NCBI RefSeq assembly: GCF_008831305.1
Contig: NZ_ML708610.1
Coordinates: forward strand, 62,001-126,000
From: Kocuria coralli
Lineage (GTDB): Bacteria; Actinomycetota; Actinomycetes; Actinomycetales; Micrococcaceae
Direction of reading: 5' to 3'
Length of the DNA stretch: 64,000 bases
The translations under genes and the position numbers were made by a program. The notes under the pieces are model-generated. The model was given only the letters and a program-made list of their open reading frames with translations. It made no database searches and was not told where the DNA came from. Positions 22,024-30,645 of this stretch are shown piece after piece; positions within the stretch are counted from its first letter, which is position 1, and each line of letters begins with the position of its first letter.

Positions 22024-22383
22024 TCAGGAACGTCGGACCCTTGGCGCACGCCGGGGCGGAGGCGGCGGAACGGGTTTGGCCAGCCGGATCACAGTCCACG
22101 GGATGCTGACCTCGCCCGCGCGGGTCTGAAGGACCAGGGTCTCCACGGGTAGCCGCTCGGCCGGCGAAGGCAGGCCGGTGCCGGCTCCTGACGGCCCGGA
22201 TTCCTTGCCGTCACCGGCCCCCGGGTTCACACTGGGAGCGAAGCTGGAATCGAGGATCGTGCCGATGGAGTCGGTGAATCGCTTGCCCGAGGCGTCGTCG
22301 TCGGGAAGGGCCCAGCGGACCGTGACACGGGTGCCGACCGGAAGCGAGCGCAGAAGGTCAACGGGGGAGCGGGGAACGGTCAC
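22024..22383 (-). CDS. Small SH3-like protein (Rv0428c N-terminal-type domain)
   Basis: The 119-residue protein has a beta-rich pattern: LRSLPVGTRVTVRWALPDDD, FTDSIGTILDSS, VLQTRAGEVSIPWTVIRLAKPVPPPPPRR. This is the layout of the SH3-like domain that, in many actinobacteria, precedes a GNAT acetyltransferase domain (Rv0428c-type, recalled from the family). Here no GNAT domain follows; the protein ends after the proline run. The function is therefore not assigned. The GTG at 22383 (VTVPRSPVD) is the likely start. The gene is divergent from fdxA, and in related genomes a gene of this kind often sits beside fdxA. Confidence 0.6.
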   Translation of the reverse strand: MTVPRSPVDLLRSLPVGTRVTVRWALPDDDASGKRFTDSIGTILDSSFAPSVNPGAGDGKESGPSGAGTGLPSPAERLPVETLVLQTRAGEVSIPWTVIRLAKPVPPPPPRRAPRVRRS

Positions 22384-22491
22384 GGGAACCACAGTAGCCC
22401 CTATGTTTCCTAGATGACATTCCGTCTTGGGTACCTGGGACGACGCCTTAGGATGGGTCGGAACCAAACGTGAGAAAGGATCGCGAGCCCT

Positions 22492-22815
22492 ATGACGTAC
22501 GTGATCGCCCAGCCTTGTGTCGATGTCAAGGACAAGGCGTGCGTGGAAGAGTGCCCCGTCGACTGCATCTACGAAGGCGAGCGCTCCCTGTACATCCACC
22601 CCGATGAGTGCGTGGACTGTGGTGCCTGCGAGCCCGTGTGCCCGGTGGAGGCCATCTACTACGAGGACGACACCCCAGATGAATGGGCGGAGTACTACAA
22701 GTACAACGTCGAGTTCTTCGACGATCTCGGATCCCCCGGCGGAGCTGCCCGGCTGGGCAACACCGGCAAGGACCACCCGGGAATCGCCGCACTGCCGCCG
22801 CAGAACCAGGACTGA
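22492..22815 (+). CDS. fdxA: Seven-iron ferredoxin FdxA ([3Fe-4S][4Fe-4S])
   Basis: The 107-residue ferredoxin begins MTYVIAQPCVDVKDKACVE. Cysteines are arranged as C-x7-C-x3-CP (first cluster) and CVDCGACEPVCP (second cluster), as in actinobacterial 7Fe ferredoxins. A conserved acidic C-terminal part (DEWAEYYKYNVEFF) completes the family length. It is a soluble electron carrier for cytochromes P450 and other oxidoreductases. The ATG at 22492 has AAGGA about a dozen bases upstream. It is followed three bases later by dapC, so the two are co-transcribed, a conserved pairing in actinobacteria. Confidence 0.95.
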   Translation: MTYVIAQPCVDVKDKACVEECPVDCIYEGERSLYIHPDECVDCGACEPVCPVEAIYYEDDTPDEWAEYYKYNVEFFDDLGSPGGAARLGNTGKDHPGIAALPPQNQD

Positions 22816-22818
22816 TCC

Positions 22819-23982
22819 GTGACGGATTCGCCACGCGCCTTCGGCCTGTCCCTGCCCGAGTACCCCTGGGAGGCCATGGCGCCCTACCGGCGGACGGCGG
22901 CCGGTCATCCGGACGGGGTGGTGGATCTGTCCATCGGCACGCCCGTGGATCCCACTCCGCTGGTGATCCAGGACGCCCTGGCCGCAGCCGCCGACGCTCC
23001 CGGCTACCCGACCACCCATGGCACGCGCGTCCTGCGCGAGGCCATCGCGGGCTGGTACGAACGACGCCGCGGCGTTGCGGGACTGGACCCGGACCAGGTG
23101 ATGCCCACCGTCGGATCCAAGGAGCTCGTGGCGTGGCTGCCCCTGCTGCTGGGACTGCGTCCCGGCGACGTCGTGGTCCGGCCGACGGTCGCGTATCCCA
23201 CCTATGACATCGGTGCCCGAATCGCGGGCGCCGATCACGTGGCCGCGGACGACCTGGAGGAGCTCAGCGACGACGTCCGCTCCCGAGTGCGCCTGGTCTG
23301 GGTGAACTCGCCGGGCAATCCCACGGGCATCGTGCGCTCGGCAGACTCCCTGCGCAGGCTGGTCGACCAGGCGCGCTCGGTCGGGGCCGTGGTGGCCTCG
23401 GACGAGTGCTACGCCGAACTCGGCTGGGGTGACTGGGATGTCGAGCGGGGAGGGACCCCCGTTCCGTCCGTCCTGGATCCCGCGGTCAGCGGAGGGGACC
23501 CGTCGCTCCTGCTCAGCGCGTACTCCCTGTCCAAGCAGTCCAACCTGGCCGGCTACCGCGCGGCCTTCCTGGCCGGGGACCCCGCGCTCATGGCGGACCT
23601 GGTCAACTCGCGCAAGCACGCGGGCATGATCGTTCCCGCACCGGTCCAGGCGGCCATGCGCGCCGCCTTGGACGACGACGCCCACGTGACCGCCCAGAAG
23701 GCCCTCTACCGCGCCCGTCGTGAGCGCCTCCTGCCGGCTCTGGAGGCCTTCGGCCTGGTCGTGGAGCACTCGGAGGCGGGTCTCTACCTGTGGTGCCGTC
23801 CCTCCTCGGAAGCCGGATCCGGCACCTGGGAGTCGGTGGCCAGATTCGCGGATCTCGGGATCGTCGTCGGCCCCGGGGTCTTCTACGGCGAGGCCGGCTC
23901 CGGCTACGTGCGGGTCTCCCTGACCGCCTCGGACGAGCGGATCGAAGCCGCCGCCCGGCGTCTGGGACAGGCCGGTGCTTGA
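22819..23982 (+). CDS. dapC: Succinyldiaminopimelate transaminase
   Basis: This 387-residue class I/II aminotransferase uses PLP. It has a fold type I pattern with PGNPTG (about residues 157-162) and SAYSLSKQSNLAGYRAAF containing the Schiff-base Lys. It transfers an amino group to N-succinyl-2-amino-6-ketopimelate in the succinylase branch of lysine/diaminopimelate synthesis. The assignment to DapC rather than another aminotransferase rests on the position after fdxA and on the dapD/dapE genes 3-5 kb away. The start is the GTG at 22819, three bases after the fdxA stop. Confidence 0.92.
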   Translation: MTDSPRAFGLSLPEYPWEAMAPYRRTAAGHPDGVVDLSIGTPVDPTPLVIQDALAAAADAPGYPTTHGTRVLREAIAGWYERRRGVAGLDPDQVMPTVGSKELVAWLPLLLGLRPGDVVVRPTVAYPTYDIGARIAGADHVAADDLEELSDDVRSRVRLVWVNSPGNPTGIVRSADSLRRLVDQARSVGAVVASDECYAELGWGDWDVERGGTPVPSVLDPAVSGGDPSLLLSAYSLSKQSNLAGYRAAFLAGDPALMADLVNSRKHAGMIVPAPVQAAMRAALDDDAHVTAQKALYRARRERLLPALEAFGLVVEHSEAGLYLWCRPSSEAGSGTWESVARFADLGIVVGPGVFYGEAGSGYVRVSLTASDERIEAAARRLGQAGA

Positions 23983-24217
23983 GCTGCGCGCCGCTTAGCA
24001 CCTGAGAGTATTGCTGGCGAAATTCGCACGTTGACTGACCGAGCGAGTAGGTTGGACTACGAGCGAATCTGTGTCTTGAGACACTCAGCGTGGCTGATAC
24101 GCCGTTGTAGCGGCCACCTCTCGCCAGTTCAGCGGCCGGCTCACACCAAGAGCCCTGCTGAGGCCAGGAAGGGCCCACCGGGTCCACGATCACGGACTAC
24201 CACCGCGGAGGACATCC
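23983..24217 (+). other. Leader and promoter region of gltA
   Basis: This 235-base gap between dapC and gltA contains TTGACT at 24031-24036 and TAGGTT at 24048-24053, but their 11-base spacing is too short for a standard promoter. No other structure was seen. A promoter somewhere here is expected because citrate synthase is unlikely to be fully dependent on the dapC transcript. Confidence 0.3.
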
Positions 24218-25513
24218 ATGAGCGAGTCTGCTACTGACGCCAAGACCGTCCAGTTGAACTATGAGGGGGGCTCCCTCGATCTGCCCGTTCTGGAATCTGC
24301 CGAGGGCAACAAGGGTTACGGCGTCAGTTCGCTGCTCAAGGAGACGGGCAACGTCGTCTTCGACCCCGGCTTCGTGAACACCGCCAACGCGCGGTCGGCC
24401 GTGACCTACATCGACGGCGACAACGGCATCCTGCGCTACCGCGGATACCCCATCGAGCAGCTGGCGGAGAACTCCAACTTCCTGGAGGTCGCCTACCTGC
24501 TGATCTACGGCGAGCTGCCCACCCCGGATCAGTACGGGGACTTCGTGCACCGCATCACCACGCACACGATGGTGCACGAGGACCTGAAGATGTTCTTCAA
24601 CGGGTTCCCGCGCTCGGCCCATCCCATGCCGGTGCTCTCCTCGGCCGTGTCCGCGCTGTCGACCTTCTACGCCGACTCCCTGGATCCGCACGATCCGCAG
24701 CAGGTGGAGATCTCCACCATCCGGCTGCTGGCCAAGGTGCCCACCCTGGCCGCCTACGCGTTCAAGAAGTCCAAGGGCGAGCCCATGCTCTACCCGCATA
24801 ACGACCTCAACTACTCGGAGAACTTCCTCCGCCTGTGCTTCGGCGTCCCGGCCGACACGTACGAGATCGACCCTACGATGGCCAAGGCCCTCGACGTCCT
24901 GCTCATGCTCCACGCGGACCACGAGCAGAACTGCTCCACCTCCACGGTGCGCCTGGTCGGCTCCTCCGGGGCCAATATCTTCGCCTCCATCTCGGCCGGC
25001 ATCAACGCCCTCTACGGTCCGCTGCACGGCGGCGCCAATGAGGCCGTGCTGACGATGCTCAACCAGATCCAGAACGAGGGGCTGTCCCCGGACACCTTCA
25101 TGGAGAAGGTCAAGAACAAGGAAGAGGGGGTCAAGCTCATGGGCTTCGGCCACCGCGTGTACAAGAGCTACGACCCCCGCGCGCAGATCATCAAGGGCTA
25201 TGCCCACGACATCCTCGAGAAGCTCGGCGGCAACAACGAGATGCTCGACATCGCCATGAAGCTCGAGGAGAAGGCGCTGGCGGACGACTACTTCGTGGAG
25301 CGCAAGCTCTACCCGAACGTGGACTTCTACACGGGCCTGATCTACAAGGCCATGGGCTTCCCGGAGCGCATGTTCACCGTCCTGTTCGCCATCGGCCGGC
25401 TCCCGGGCTGGATCGCCCAGTGGCGTGAGATGGTCGCGGACCCGGAGACCAAGATCGGTCGCCCGCGTCAGCTCTACGTGGGCGAGACCGCCCGGGACTA
25501 CCCGCAGCGCTGA
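24218..25513 (+). CDS. gltA: Citrate synthase
   Basis: The 431-residue hexameric-type (type II) enzyme condenses oxaloacetate and acetyl-CoA in the TCA cycle. Catalytic residues are visible: His in LMLHADHEQNCSTS, His in LMGFGHRVYKSYDPR, and Asp in the C-terminal part (NVDFYTGLIYKAMG). The N-terminus (MSESATDAKTVQLNYEGGS) is family-like. The ATG at 24218 has GAGGAC about ten bases upstream. A 235-base region before it probably holds the promoter. It ends before a long convergent hairpin. Confidence 0.96.
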   Translation: MSESATDAKTVQLNYEGGSLDLPVLESAEGNKGYGVSSLLKETGNVVFDPGFVNTANARSAVTYIDGDNGILRYRGYPIEQLAENSNFLEVAYLLIYGELPTPDQYGDFVHRITTHTMVHEDLKMFFNGFPRSAHPMPVLSSAVSALSTFYADSLDPHDPQQVEISTIRLLAKVPTLAAYAFKKSKGEPMLYPHNDLNYSENFLRLCFGVPADTYEIDPTMAKALDVLLMLHADHEQNCSTSTVRLVGSSGANIFASISAGINALYGPLHGGANEAVLTMLNQIQNEGLSPDTFMEKVKNKEEGVKLMGFGHRVYKSYDPRAQIIKGYAHDILEKLGGNNEMLDIAMKLEEKALADDYFVERKLYPNVDFYTGLIYKAMGFPERMFTVLFAIGRLPGWIAQWREMVADPETKIGRPRQLYVGETARDYPQR

Positions 25514-25553
25514 GCCCGGCCCGAGGGCCTTGCAGCACCGTCTCGCATAGAAG

Positions 25554-25613
25554 ATGACTTCGGGGCCGTGTCCCCCTGCCGTACGAGGCAGGGGGACACG
25601 GCCCCGAAGTCAT
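25554..25613. terminator. Bidirectional terminator hairpin, 27-bp perfect arms
   Basis: Left arm 25554-25580 and right arm 25587-25613 are exact reverse complements over 27 bases, with a six-base loop. It is the longest of the window and lies between the convergent gltA and galE ends. No T-tract follows. Confidence 0.85.
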
Positions 25614-25633
25614 GGCTGGCCGGGCCCGGCCGG

Positions 25634-26650
25634 TCAGCCCTCGTACCCGTTGGGGTTGTTCTTCTGCCAGTTCCAGTGGTCGCGGCACATGGTCTCCATG
25701 TCACGGTCACCGGACCAGCCCAGGTCGGCCAGTGCGGCCGAGGGGTCGGCGTAGGTCACGGCGGCGTCGCCCGGGCGACGGTCGACGATCTCGTAGGGGA
25801 TCTCCACCCCGGAGGCCTTCTCGAAGGCCTCGCGGACCTCGAGCACCGAATACCCGTGCCCCGTGCCCAGGTTCCAGACCTTCAGCCCTCCGTTGGCCGC
25901 GAGCCAGTCCACCGCCCGGACGTGGCCGTCGGCCAGGTCCACGACGTGGATGTAATCGCGGACGCCCGTGCCGTCGGCGGTCGGGTAGTCGTCGCCGAAG
26001 ACCCGCAGCTTCTCACGGCGGCCCACCGCCACCTGCGCCACGAACGGCATGAGATTGTTGGGGATCCCGCGGGGATCCTCGCCGATGCGCCCGGACTCGT
26101 GGGCACCCACCGGGTTGAAGTAGCGCAGCAGGGCGACGTTCCAGCGGCCGTCGGCGGTGGCGACGTCGGTCAGGATGTCCTCGATCTGCTCCTTGGTGCG
26201 GCCGTACGGATTGGTGGCGTCCTTCTCCACCTTCTCCGTCAGCGGCATGGTCTCCACCTCGCCGTAAACGGTCGCCGACGAGGAGAAGACGATCGTCCGG
26301 CAGTCGCCGGCCTCCATGGCGTGCAGCAGGTTCAGCGTGCCGCCCACGTTGTTGGAGTAGTACCACAGCGGCTTCTCCGAGGATTCGCCCACGGCCTTGA
26401 GCCCCGCGAAGTGGATCACCGCCTCGGGCTTCCAGGTCTCGAAGACCCGCGTCAGACCGGGGACGTCCAGGAGGTCGACTTCCTCGAAGCCCAGGATCCG
26501 GCGTCCGGCCAGCTCCTGGACGCGTTCGAGCGAGGTCTCCGAGGAGTTGGCCAGGTTGTCCAGCACGACGACGTCGTGACCGGCCTCCAGCAAGGACAGC
26601 ACGGTGTGGGAACCGATGTAACCGGTGCCGCCGGTCACGAGAATGCGCAT
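25634..26650 (-). CDS. galE: UDP-glucose 4-epimerase
   Basis: The 338-residue extended short-chain dehydrogenase interconverts UDP-glucose and UDP-galactose with bound NAD. It contains GGTGYIGSHT (7-16), SSSATVYG with the catalytic Ser, and the YxxxK motif in NPYGRTKEQ. Later residues YFNPVGAHESG and GTGVRDYIHV are typical of GalE. The start at 26650 (MRILVTGGTG) is clear. It lies behind dapD on the same strand but is separated from it by a strong hairpin, so it is probably transcribed on its own. It likely supplies UDP-galactose for cell-surface glycans. Confidence 0.95.
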   Translation of the reverse strand: MRILVTGGTGYIGSHTVLSLLEAGHDVVVLDNLANSSETSLERVQELAGRRILGFEEVDLLDVPGLTRVFETWKPEAVIHFAGLKAVGESSEKPLWYYSNNVGGTLNLLHAMEAGDCRTIVFSSSATVYGEVETMPLTEKVEKDATNPYGRTKEQIEDILTDVATADGRWNVALLRYFNPVGAHESGRIGEDPRGIPNNLMPFVAQVAVGRREKLRVFGDDYPTADGTGVRDYIHVVDLADGHVRAVDWLAANGGLKVWNLGTGHGYSVLEVREAFEKASGVEIPYEIVDRRPGDAAVTYADPSAALADLGWSGDRDMETMCRDHWNWQKNNPNGYEG

Positions 26651-26674
26651 GGGTTGCCTTTCTGTCGGGGCTGC

Positions 26675-26712
26675 TCCCCGCTCCGTCCGGCCGATGCCGG
26701 ACGGAGCGGGGA
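26675..26712 (-). terminator. Hairpin after dapD, 17-bp perfect arms
   Basis: Arms 26675-26691 and 26696-26712 are exact reverse complements with a four-base loop, just past the dapD stop (26744) in its direction of transcription and before the galE start (26650). It likely terminates dapD transcripts. Confidence 0.8.
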
Positions 26713-26743
26713 AGGGGAAGGCCGTTCACCGGCCACCCGGGAG

Positions 26744-27712
26744 TCAGTTCTTGTGCAGAGCCTCGTTGAGCTCGACGGTCCGCCCTGCCCGGGGGAGGAC
26801 CTCCACGGCGCCGCTCTGCGAATTGCGGCGGAACAGCAGGTTGGGGACGCCGGAGAGGTCGACGGCCTTGAGGACCTTCGCCCCGCCGTCGCCGTTGCCG
26901 AGGACGGTGACCCGGGTGCCGGCCGTGACGTAGAGGCCGGCCTCCACCACGCAGTCGTCGCCCAGGGAGATGCCGATACCCGCGTTCGCGCCGAGCAGGA
27001 CGCGCTCGCCGAGCCGGATGCGCTGTTTGCCGCCGCCGGAGAGGGTGCCCATGATGGAGGCGCCGCCGCCGATGTCCGTGTGGTCGCCGATGACCACACC
27101 GGCGGAGATCCGGCCCTCGACCATGGCGGTCCCCAGGGTGCCCGCGTTGAAGTTGACGAATCCTTCGTGCATGACCGTGGTGCCCTCGGCCAGGTGGGCG
27201 CCCAGGCGGATGCGGTCGGCGTTGCCGATCCGCACCCCGGTGGGGACCACGTAGTCGACCATGCGGGGGAACTTGTCCACGGAGAGCACGGTGACGTTCC
27301 CGCCGGAGCGCATGCGCAGCAGGGCGAGCTGAACCTCCTCGGCCAGTACGGGCCCCCGGGAGGTCCAGGCGACGTTGGCCAGCAGCCCGAAGATGCCGTC
27401 GAGGTTGATGGTGTTGGGCCGGGCCAGACGGTGGGAGAGCAGGTGCAGCCGCAGGTAGGCGTCGGCGGCGTCCTGTGGCGCCTCGTCCAGCTCGATGACC
27501 CGTTCCACGATCTCCGCCGTCACATTGCGCTGAGGGTCGGGGACGGCTGCGCCGCGCAGGTCGGCGTCCAGCGAGGTATCGGGGGCATCGGCCAGCACGG
27601 GATTGGGGTACCACACGTCCAGGACGGTCCCGGCTCGGGGACCTGCAGCGACGACACTGGCAAGGCCCAGTCCGGCGGCGTAACGGGGGCTATCGCTAGG
27701 CAAGGAAGTCAT
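26744..27712 (-). CDS. dapD: Tetrahydrodipicolinate N-succinyltransferase (actinobacterial type)
   Basis: The 322-residue enzyme transfers succinyl from succinyl-CoA to tetrahydrodipicolinate in the succinylase lysine/DAP pathway. Its middle and C-terminal part has left-handed beta-helix hexapeptide repeats (for example [53 protein letters not shown]). The length of about 320 aa and the N-terminal domain match the actinobacterial DapD family rather than the shorter E. coli type. The start at 27712 ([17 protein letters not shown]) fits. It is divergent from dapE with 39 bases between, so they share a promoter region. Confidence 0.94.
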   Translation of the reverse strand: MTSLPSDSPRYAAGLGLASVVAAGPRAGTVLDVWYPNPVLADAPDTSLDADLRGAAVPDPQRNVTAEIVERVIELDEAPQDAADAYLRLHLLSHRLARPNTINLDGIFGLLANVAWTSRGPVLAEEVQLALLRMRSGGNVTVLSVDKFPRMVDYVVPTGVRIGNADRIRLGAHLAEGTTVMHEGFVNFNAGTLGTAMVEGRISAGVVIGDHTDIGGGASIMGTLSGGGKQRIRLGERVLLGANAGIGISLGDDCVVEAGLYVTAGTRVTVLGNGDGGAKVLKAVDLSGVPNLLFRRNSQSGAVEVLPRAGRTVELNEALHKN

Positions 27713-27751
27713 GGCCCCATCCTACGGACCCCGTGCCGCTAGGGTGGTCGG

Positions 27752-28873
27752 ATGACGACCCCGCATGCACCTGCCCCAGGGCCCGCGATCCTGGATCTGG
27801 CCTCCGACCCGGCCGAGCTGACGGCCGCGTTGATCGACATCGAATCGGTGTCGGGCCATGAGGGCCGCCTGGCCGACGCCGTGGAGTCCGCCCTGCGTGA
27901 GCTTCCTCACCTGAGGGTTCATCGAGACGGCGACGCCGTCGTGGCCAGGACCGCTGCCGTGCGCTCCGAACGGGTGGTGCTCGCGGGGCACCTGGATACC
28001 GTGCCCCTGCCCACCGTGGAGGGATCGAGGGGGACGGTGCCGTCGTCGTGGTCCGGGCAGGGCGACGACCGCATCCTGTGGGGCCGGGGGGCGACGGACA
28101 TGAAGGGCGGGGTGGCCGTCCAGCTGGCCCTGGCCGCCGCGCTCACGCAGCCCAACCGCGATGTGACCTATGTCTTCTACGATCACGAGGAGGTCGACTC
28201 GGCGAGATCCGGGCTGGCCCGTCTCTACCGCAACGCCCCCGAACTGCTCGAAGCGGACTTCGCGGTTCTGCTCGAGCCCACCGACGGCACGGTCGAAGGC
28301 GGCTGCAACGGGACGCTGCGGTTCCAGATCAACCCCACGGGCCTCGCCGCGCACTCGGGCCGCGCCTGGCGCGGGGACAACGCGATCCACAAGCTGGCGG
28401 AGGTGCTCTCGACGCTGGCCGGCTACGAACCCGCCTCCATCGAGGTCGAGGGGCTGGTCTACCGCGAGGGCCTGAACGCCATCCGGATCCGAGGAGGGGT
28501 CGCCGGCAACGTGATCCCTGATTCGGCCGGAGTGGAGATCAACTACCGCTTCGCCCCGGACAAGACGCTCGAGCAGGCCCAGCAGCACTGCCGGGAGCTG
28601 TTCCCCGGACACGAGCTGGAGTTCGTGGACCTCTCACCGGCGGCGCGTCCGGGACTGGACCGCCCCTCGGCCGCCGCGTTCGTGGCCGCGGTGGGCCAGG
28701 AGCCCAAACCCAAGTACGGCTGGACGGACGTGGCCCGGTTCTCCGAGAAGGGCGTGCCCGCCGTGAACTTCGGCCCGGGGGACGCGCTGCTGGCGCACAC
28801 CGACGACGAGCACGTGTCCGCCCGGGCCATCCGGGACTGCTACCGGGCACTGCAGGACTGGCTGACGGCGTGA
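27752..28873 (+). CDS. dapE: Succinyl-diaminopimelate desuccinylase
   Basis: This 373-residue M20-family metallopeptidase hydrolyses N-succinyl-LL-DAP to LL-DAP and succinate. Metal-site residues are visible: His in LAGHLDTVPL, Asp in GRGATDMKGG, Glu-Glu in YDHEEVDSARSG, and a Glu in VLLEPTDGTVEGGC. The C-terminal His is in LLAHTDDEHV. The start at 27752 is an ATG shortly after the dapD start in the opposite direction. With dapC and dapD it forms the succinylase branch that makes meso-DAP for the cell wall and lysine. Confidence 0.95.
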   Translation: MTTPHAPAPGPAILDLASDPAELTAALIDIESVSGHEGRLADAVESALRELPHLRVHRDGDAVVARTAAVRSERVVLAGHLDTVPLPTVEGSRGTVPSSWSGQGDDRILWGRGATDMKGGVAVQLALAAALTQPNRDVTYVFYDHEEVDSARSGLARLYRNAPELLEADFAVLLEPTDGTVEGGCNGTLRFQINPTGLAAHSGRAWRGDNAIHKLAEVLSTLAGYEPASIEVEGLVYREGLNAIRIRGGVAGNVIPDSAGVEINYRFAPDKTLEQAQQHCRELFPGHELEFVDLSPAARPGLDRPSAAAFVAAVGQEPKPKYGWTDVARFSEKGVPAVNFGPGDALLAHTDDEHVSARAIRDCYRALQDWLTA

Positions 28874-28903
28874 CCATCTCCTGACCGGCCGCGCGATGAG
28901 CAG

Positions 28904-29773
28904 CTACTTCACCGCTGCCGGCGCGGGTGCCGTGGTGGGTTTGGTGCGGCCCGCGGTGCGGTAGCTGAGGAAGCTGGAGAGCCACTGGGCCAGTGAGGTC
29001 AGGGCGAAGTTGATCACCACGAAGACGACTGCGGCCATCAGCAGGGTCTGGAGGATGTTGCCGTCGCCCGATCCCAGGCGGCGGGCCGAGGCCAGCAGCT
29101 CGGGGTAGGTGATGATGTAGCCCAGCGCGGTGTCCTTCAGGATCACCACGAACTGGCTGACCAGCGAGGGGAGCATGGCCGTCAGCGCCTGGGGCAGCAG
29201 GATGGCCCGCAGCACCTGGGATTCGGTCATGCCCACCACCAGGCCGGCCTCCCGCTGCCCGCGGGGCAGGCTGTGCACCCCCGAGCGGATCAGCTCGGCG
29301 ATCACGGCGCCGTTGTAGAGCATCAGCCCCAGGACCACGGCCCAGAAGGGCGTCTCCGACGGCGGCACCAGGCCGGTGCGGCCGATGCCCAGGTAGAAGA
29401 AGATCATCATGACCAGCACGGGCACCGCACGGAAGAACTCGACCACCACGGTGCTCACGCCGCGGACGATCGTGAGCTGGGACAGGCGGCCCAGGCCGAA
29501 GATCAGGCCGAAGATCACGGACAGGACGACGGCCAGACCCGCCGCCCGCAGGGTCTGCAGGATGCCGGGGAGGAAGAAGTTGTTCCAGGAGCGCGCGGTG
29601 AACAGCTGGGTCCACTTCTCGGCCTGCAGCTGGCCCTGGTCCGCGAGCTTCCCGAGGACCACCCAGGCGAGGGCAGCCACCAGGAGGACTCCCACGATAT
29701 TGAAGATCAGGGTGAGAAGACGCCCGCGCGGGCCCTGGACGTCGAACAGGACGTTCTGTGCTTTGGAGGACAT
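28904..29773 (-). CDS. gluD: Glutamate ABC transporter permease GluD
   Basis: The 289-residue inner-membrane permease belongs to the polar-amino-acid family (HisM/GlnP type). It has an N-terminal membrane helix, a cytoplasmic/periplasmic loop, and the family permease core with the EAA motif region GQREAGLVVGMTESQVLRAILLPQAL (in parts: GQREAGL..GMTE). Its ATG at 29773 overlaps the gluC stop by one base (TGATG). The upstream open frame is the gluC gene in another frame and is not part of it. With GluC it forms the membrane channel of the GluABCD importer. Confidence 0.93.
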   Translation of the reverse strand: MSSKAQNVLFDVQGPRGRLLTLIFNIVGVLLVAALAWVVLGKLADQGQLQAEKWTQLFTARSWNNFFLPGILQTLRAAGLAVVLSVIFGLIFGLGRLSQLTIVRGVSTVVVEFFRAVPVLVMMIFFYLGIGRTGLVPPSETPFWAVVLGLMLYNGAVIAELIRSGVHSLPRGQREAGLVVGMTESQVLRAILLPQALTAMLPSLVSQFVVILKDTALGYIITYPELLASARRLGSGDGNILQTLLMAAVVFVVINFALTSLAQWLSSFLSYRTAGRTKPTTAPAPAAVK

Positions 29774-30459
29774 CAGCGCACCACCGCGAACTTCCGGGAG
29801 GCCCAGGTCGTCAGCAGCCCGACCGGGACGACGATCAGCACGAAGCCGATCGCGACGGTCAGGAAGACGGCGATGATCACATCGGGCCGGAACTCGATCA
29901 TGGACTTCATCAGGGCGGAGATCTCCGTAACGGAGGCGGCCGCGGCCACCGTGGTGTTCTTGGTCAGGGCGATCAGGGTATTGCCCAGCGGGGTGATCGC
30001 TCCGCGCAGCGCCTGCGGGAAGATGATCAGCCGGGCGGAGGGCAGGAACCCCAGGCCGATGGCCCGCGCGGCCTCCGCCTGTCCGACCGGCACGGTGTTG
30101 ACGCCAGACCGGATGGCCTCGCATACGAACGCGGCGTGGTAGATCGCCAGGCCGATCACGGCGTAGCGGAAGAAGTTCTGGTTGAAGTCCGAACTGAGGT
30201 TGATCTGCAGCTGGCTCCACACCCCCAGGACCAGGAAGACCAGGATGATCGTCAGCGGGGTGTTCCGGATGATGTTGACGTAGCCGGCACCCAGCCAGCG
30301 CATGGAGGCGATGGGGGAGACCCGCATGAGCGCGAGGACGGTGCCGAGCAGCATGGACCCGATCGCGGCGAAGAAGGTCAGCTGGATATTGACCCAGAAG
30401 GCCTGGAAGACGTCGAACTGCTCGAACAAGCTCGCGAAGTCGGCGAAATAACTACTCAC
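29773..30459 (-). CDS. gluC: Glutamate ABC transporter permease GluC
   Basis: The 228-residue permease has five membrane segments and the EAA-loop motif GQAEAARAIGLGFLPSARLIIFPQALRGA (in parts: GQAEAARAIGLGF, IFPQALRGA). It pairs with GluD, whose start overlaps its stop. The start at 30459 (MSSYFADFASLFEQF) is clear. It lies third in the operon after GluA and GluB; the 186-base gap to gluB contains a hairpin that could set its expression below that of the binding protein. Confidence 0.93.
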   Translation of the reverse strand: MSSYFADFASLFEQFDVFQAFWVNIQLTFFAAIGSMLLGTVLALMRVSPIASMRWLGAGYVNIIRNTPLTIILVFLVLGVWSQLQINLSSDFNQNFFRYAVIGLAIYHAAFVCEAIRSGVNTVPVGQAEAARAIGLGFLPSARLIIFPQALRGAITPLGNTLIALTKNTTVAAAASVTEISALMKSMIEFRPDVIIAVFLTVAIGFVLIVVPVGLLTTWASRKFAVVR

Positions 30460-30606
30460 GATGCCCCTTCGGAAAGGTGGGCGTTGGAAGAACGGGTGGT
30501 GGCCCCGGGCCGGTACCCGGCGGAACGACGACGACCGGCCCCGGGCGGGTGAGCGACACCGGGTCGCGCACCCGCCGTGGCGGCTCAGCCGGTCACCTCC
30601 GGGAGG

Positions 30607-30636
30607 TCCGTTCCGGGACCGGGGCCCCGGAACGGA
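30607..30636 (-). terminator. Hairpin between gluB and gluC
   Basis: Arms 30607-30617 and 30626-30636 are exact 11-bp reverse complements with an eight-base loop, ten bases past the gluB stop (30646) and about 150 bases before the gluC start (30459). In binding-protein operons such a structure often stabilises or attenuates the binding-protein mRNA. This role is inferred. Confidence 0.6.
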
Positions 30637-30645
30637 GGGCTGCGA

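Noticed and set aside
22024-23769. A 581-codon minus frame over fdxA and dapC
   Set aside because: Both fdxA and dapC on the plus strand have clear family sequences; only the last 119 codons (22024-22383) look real.
24031-24053. Standard promoter for gltA (TTGACT ... TAGGTT)
   Set aside because: Spacing of 11 bases is too short for sigma-70 type recognition.
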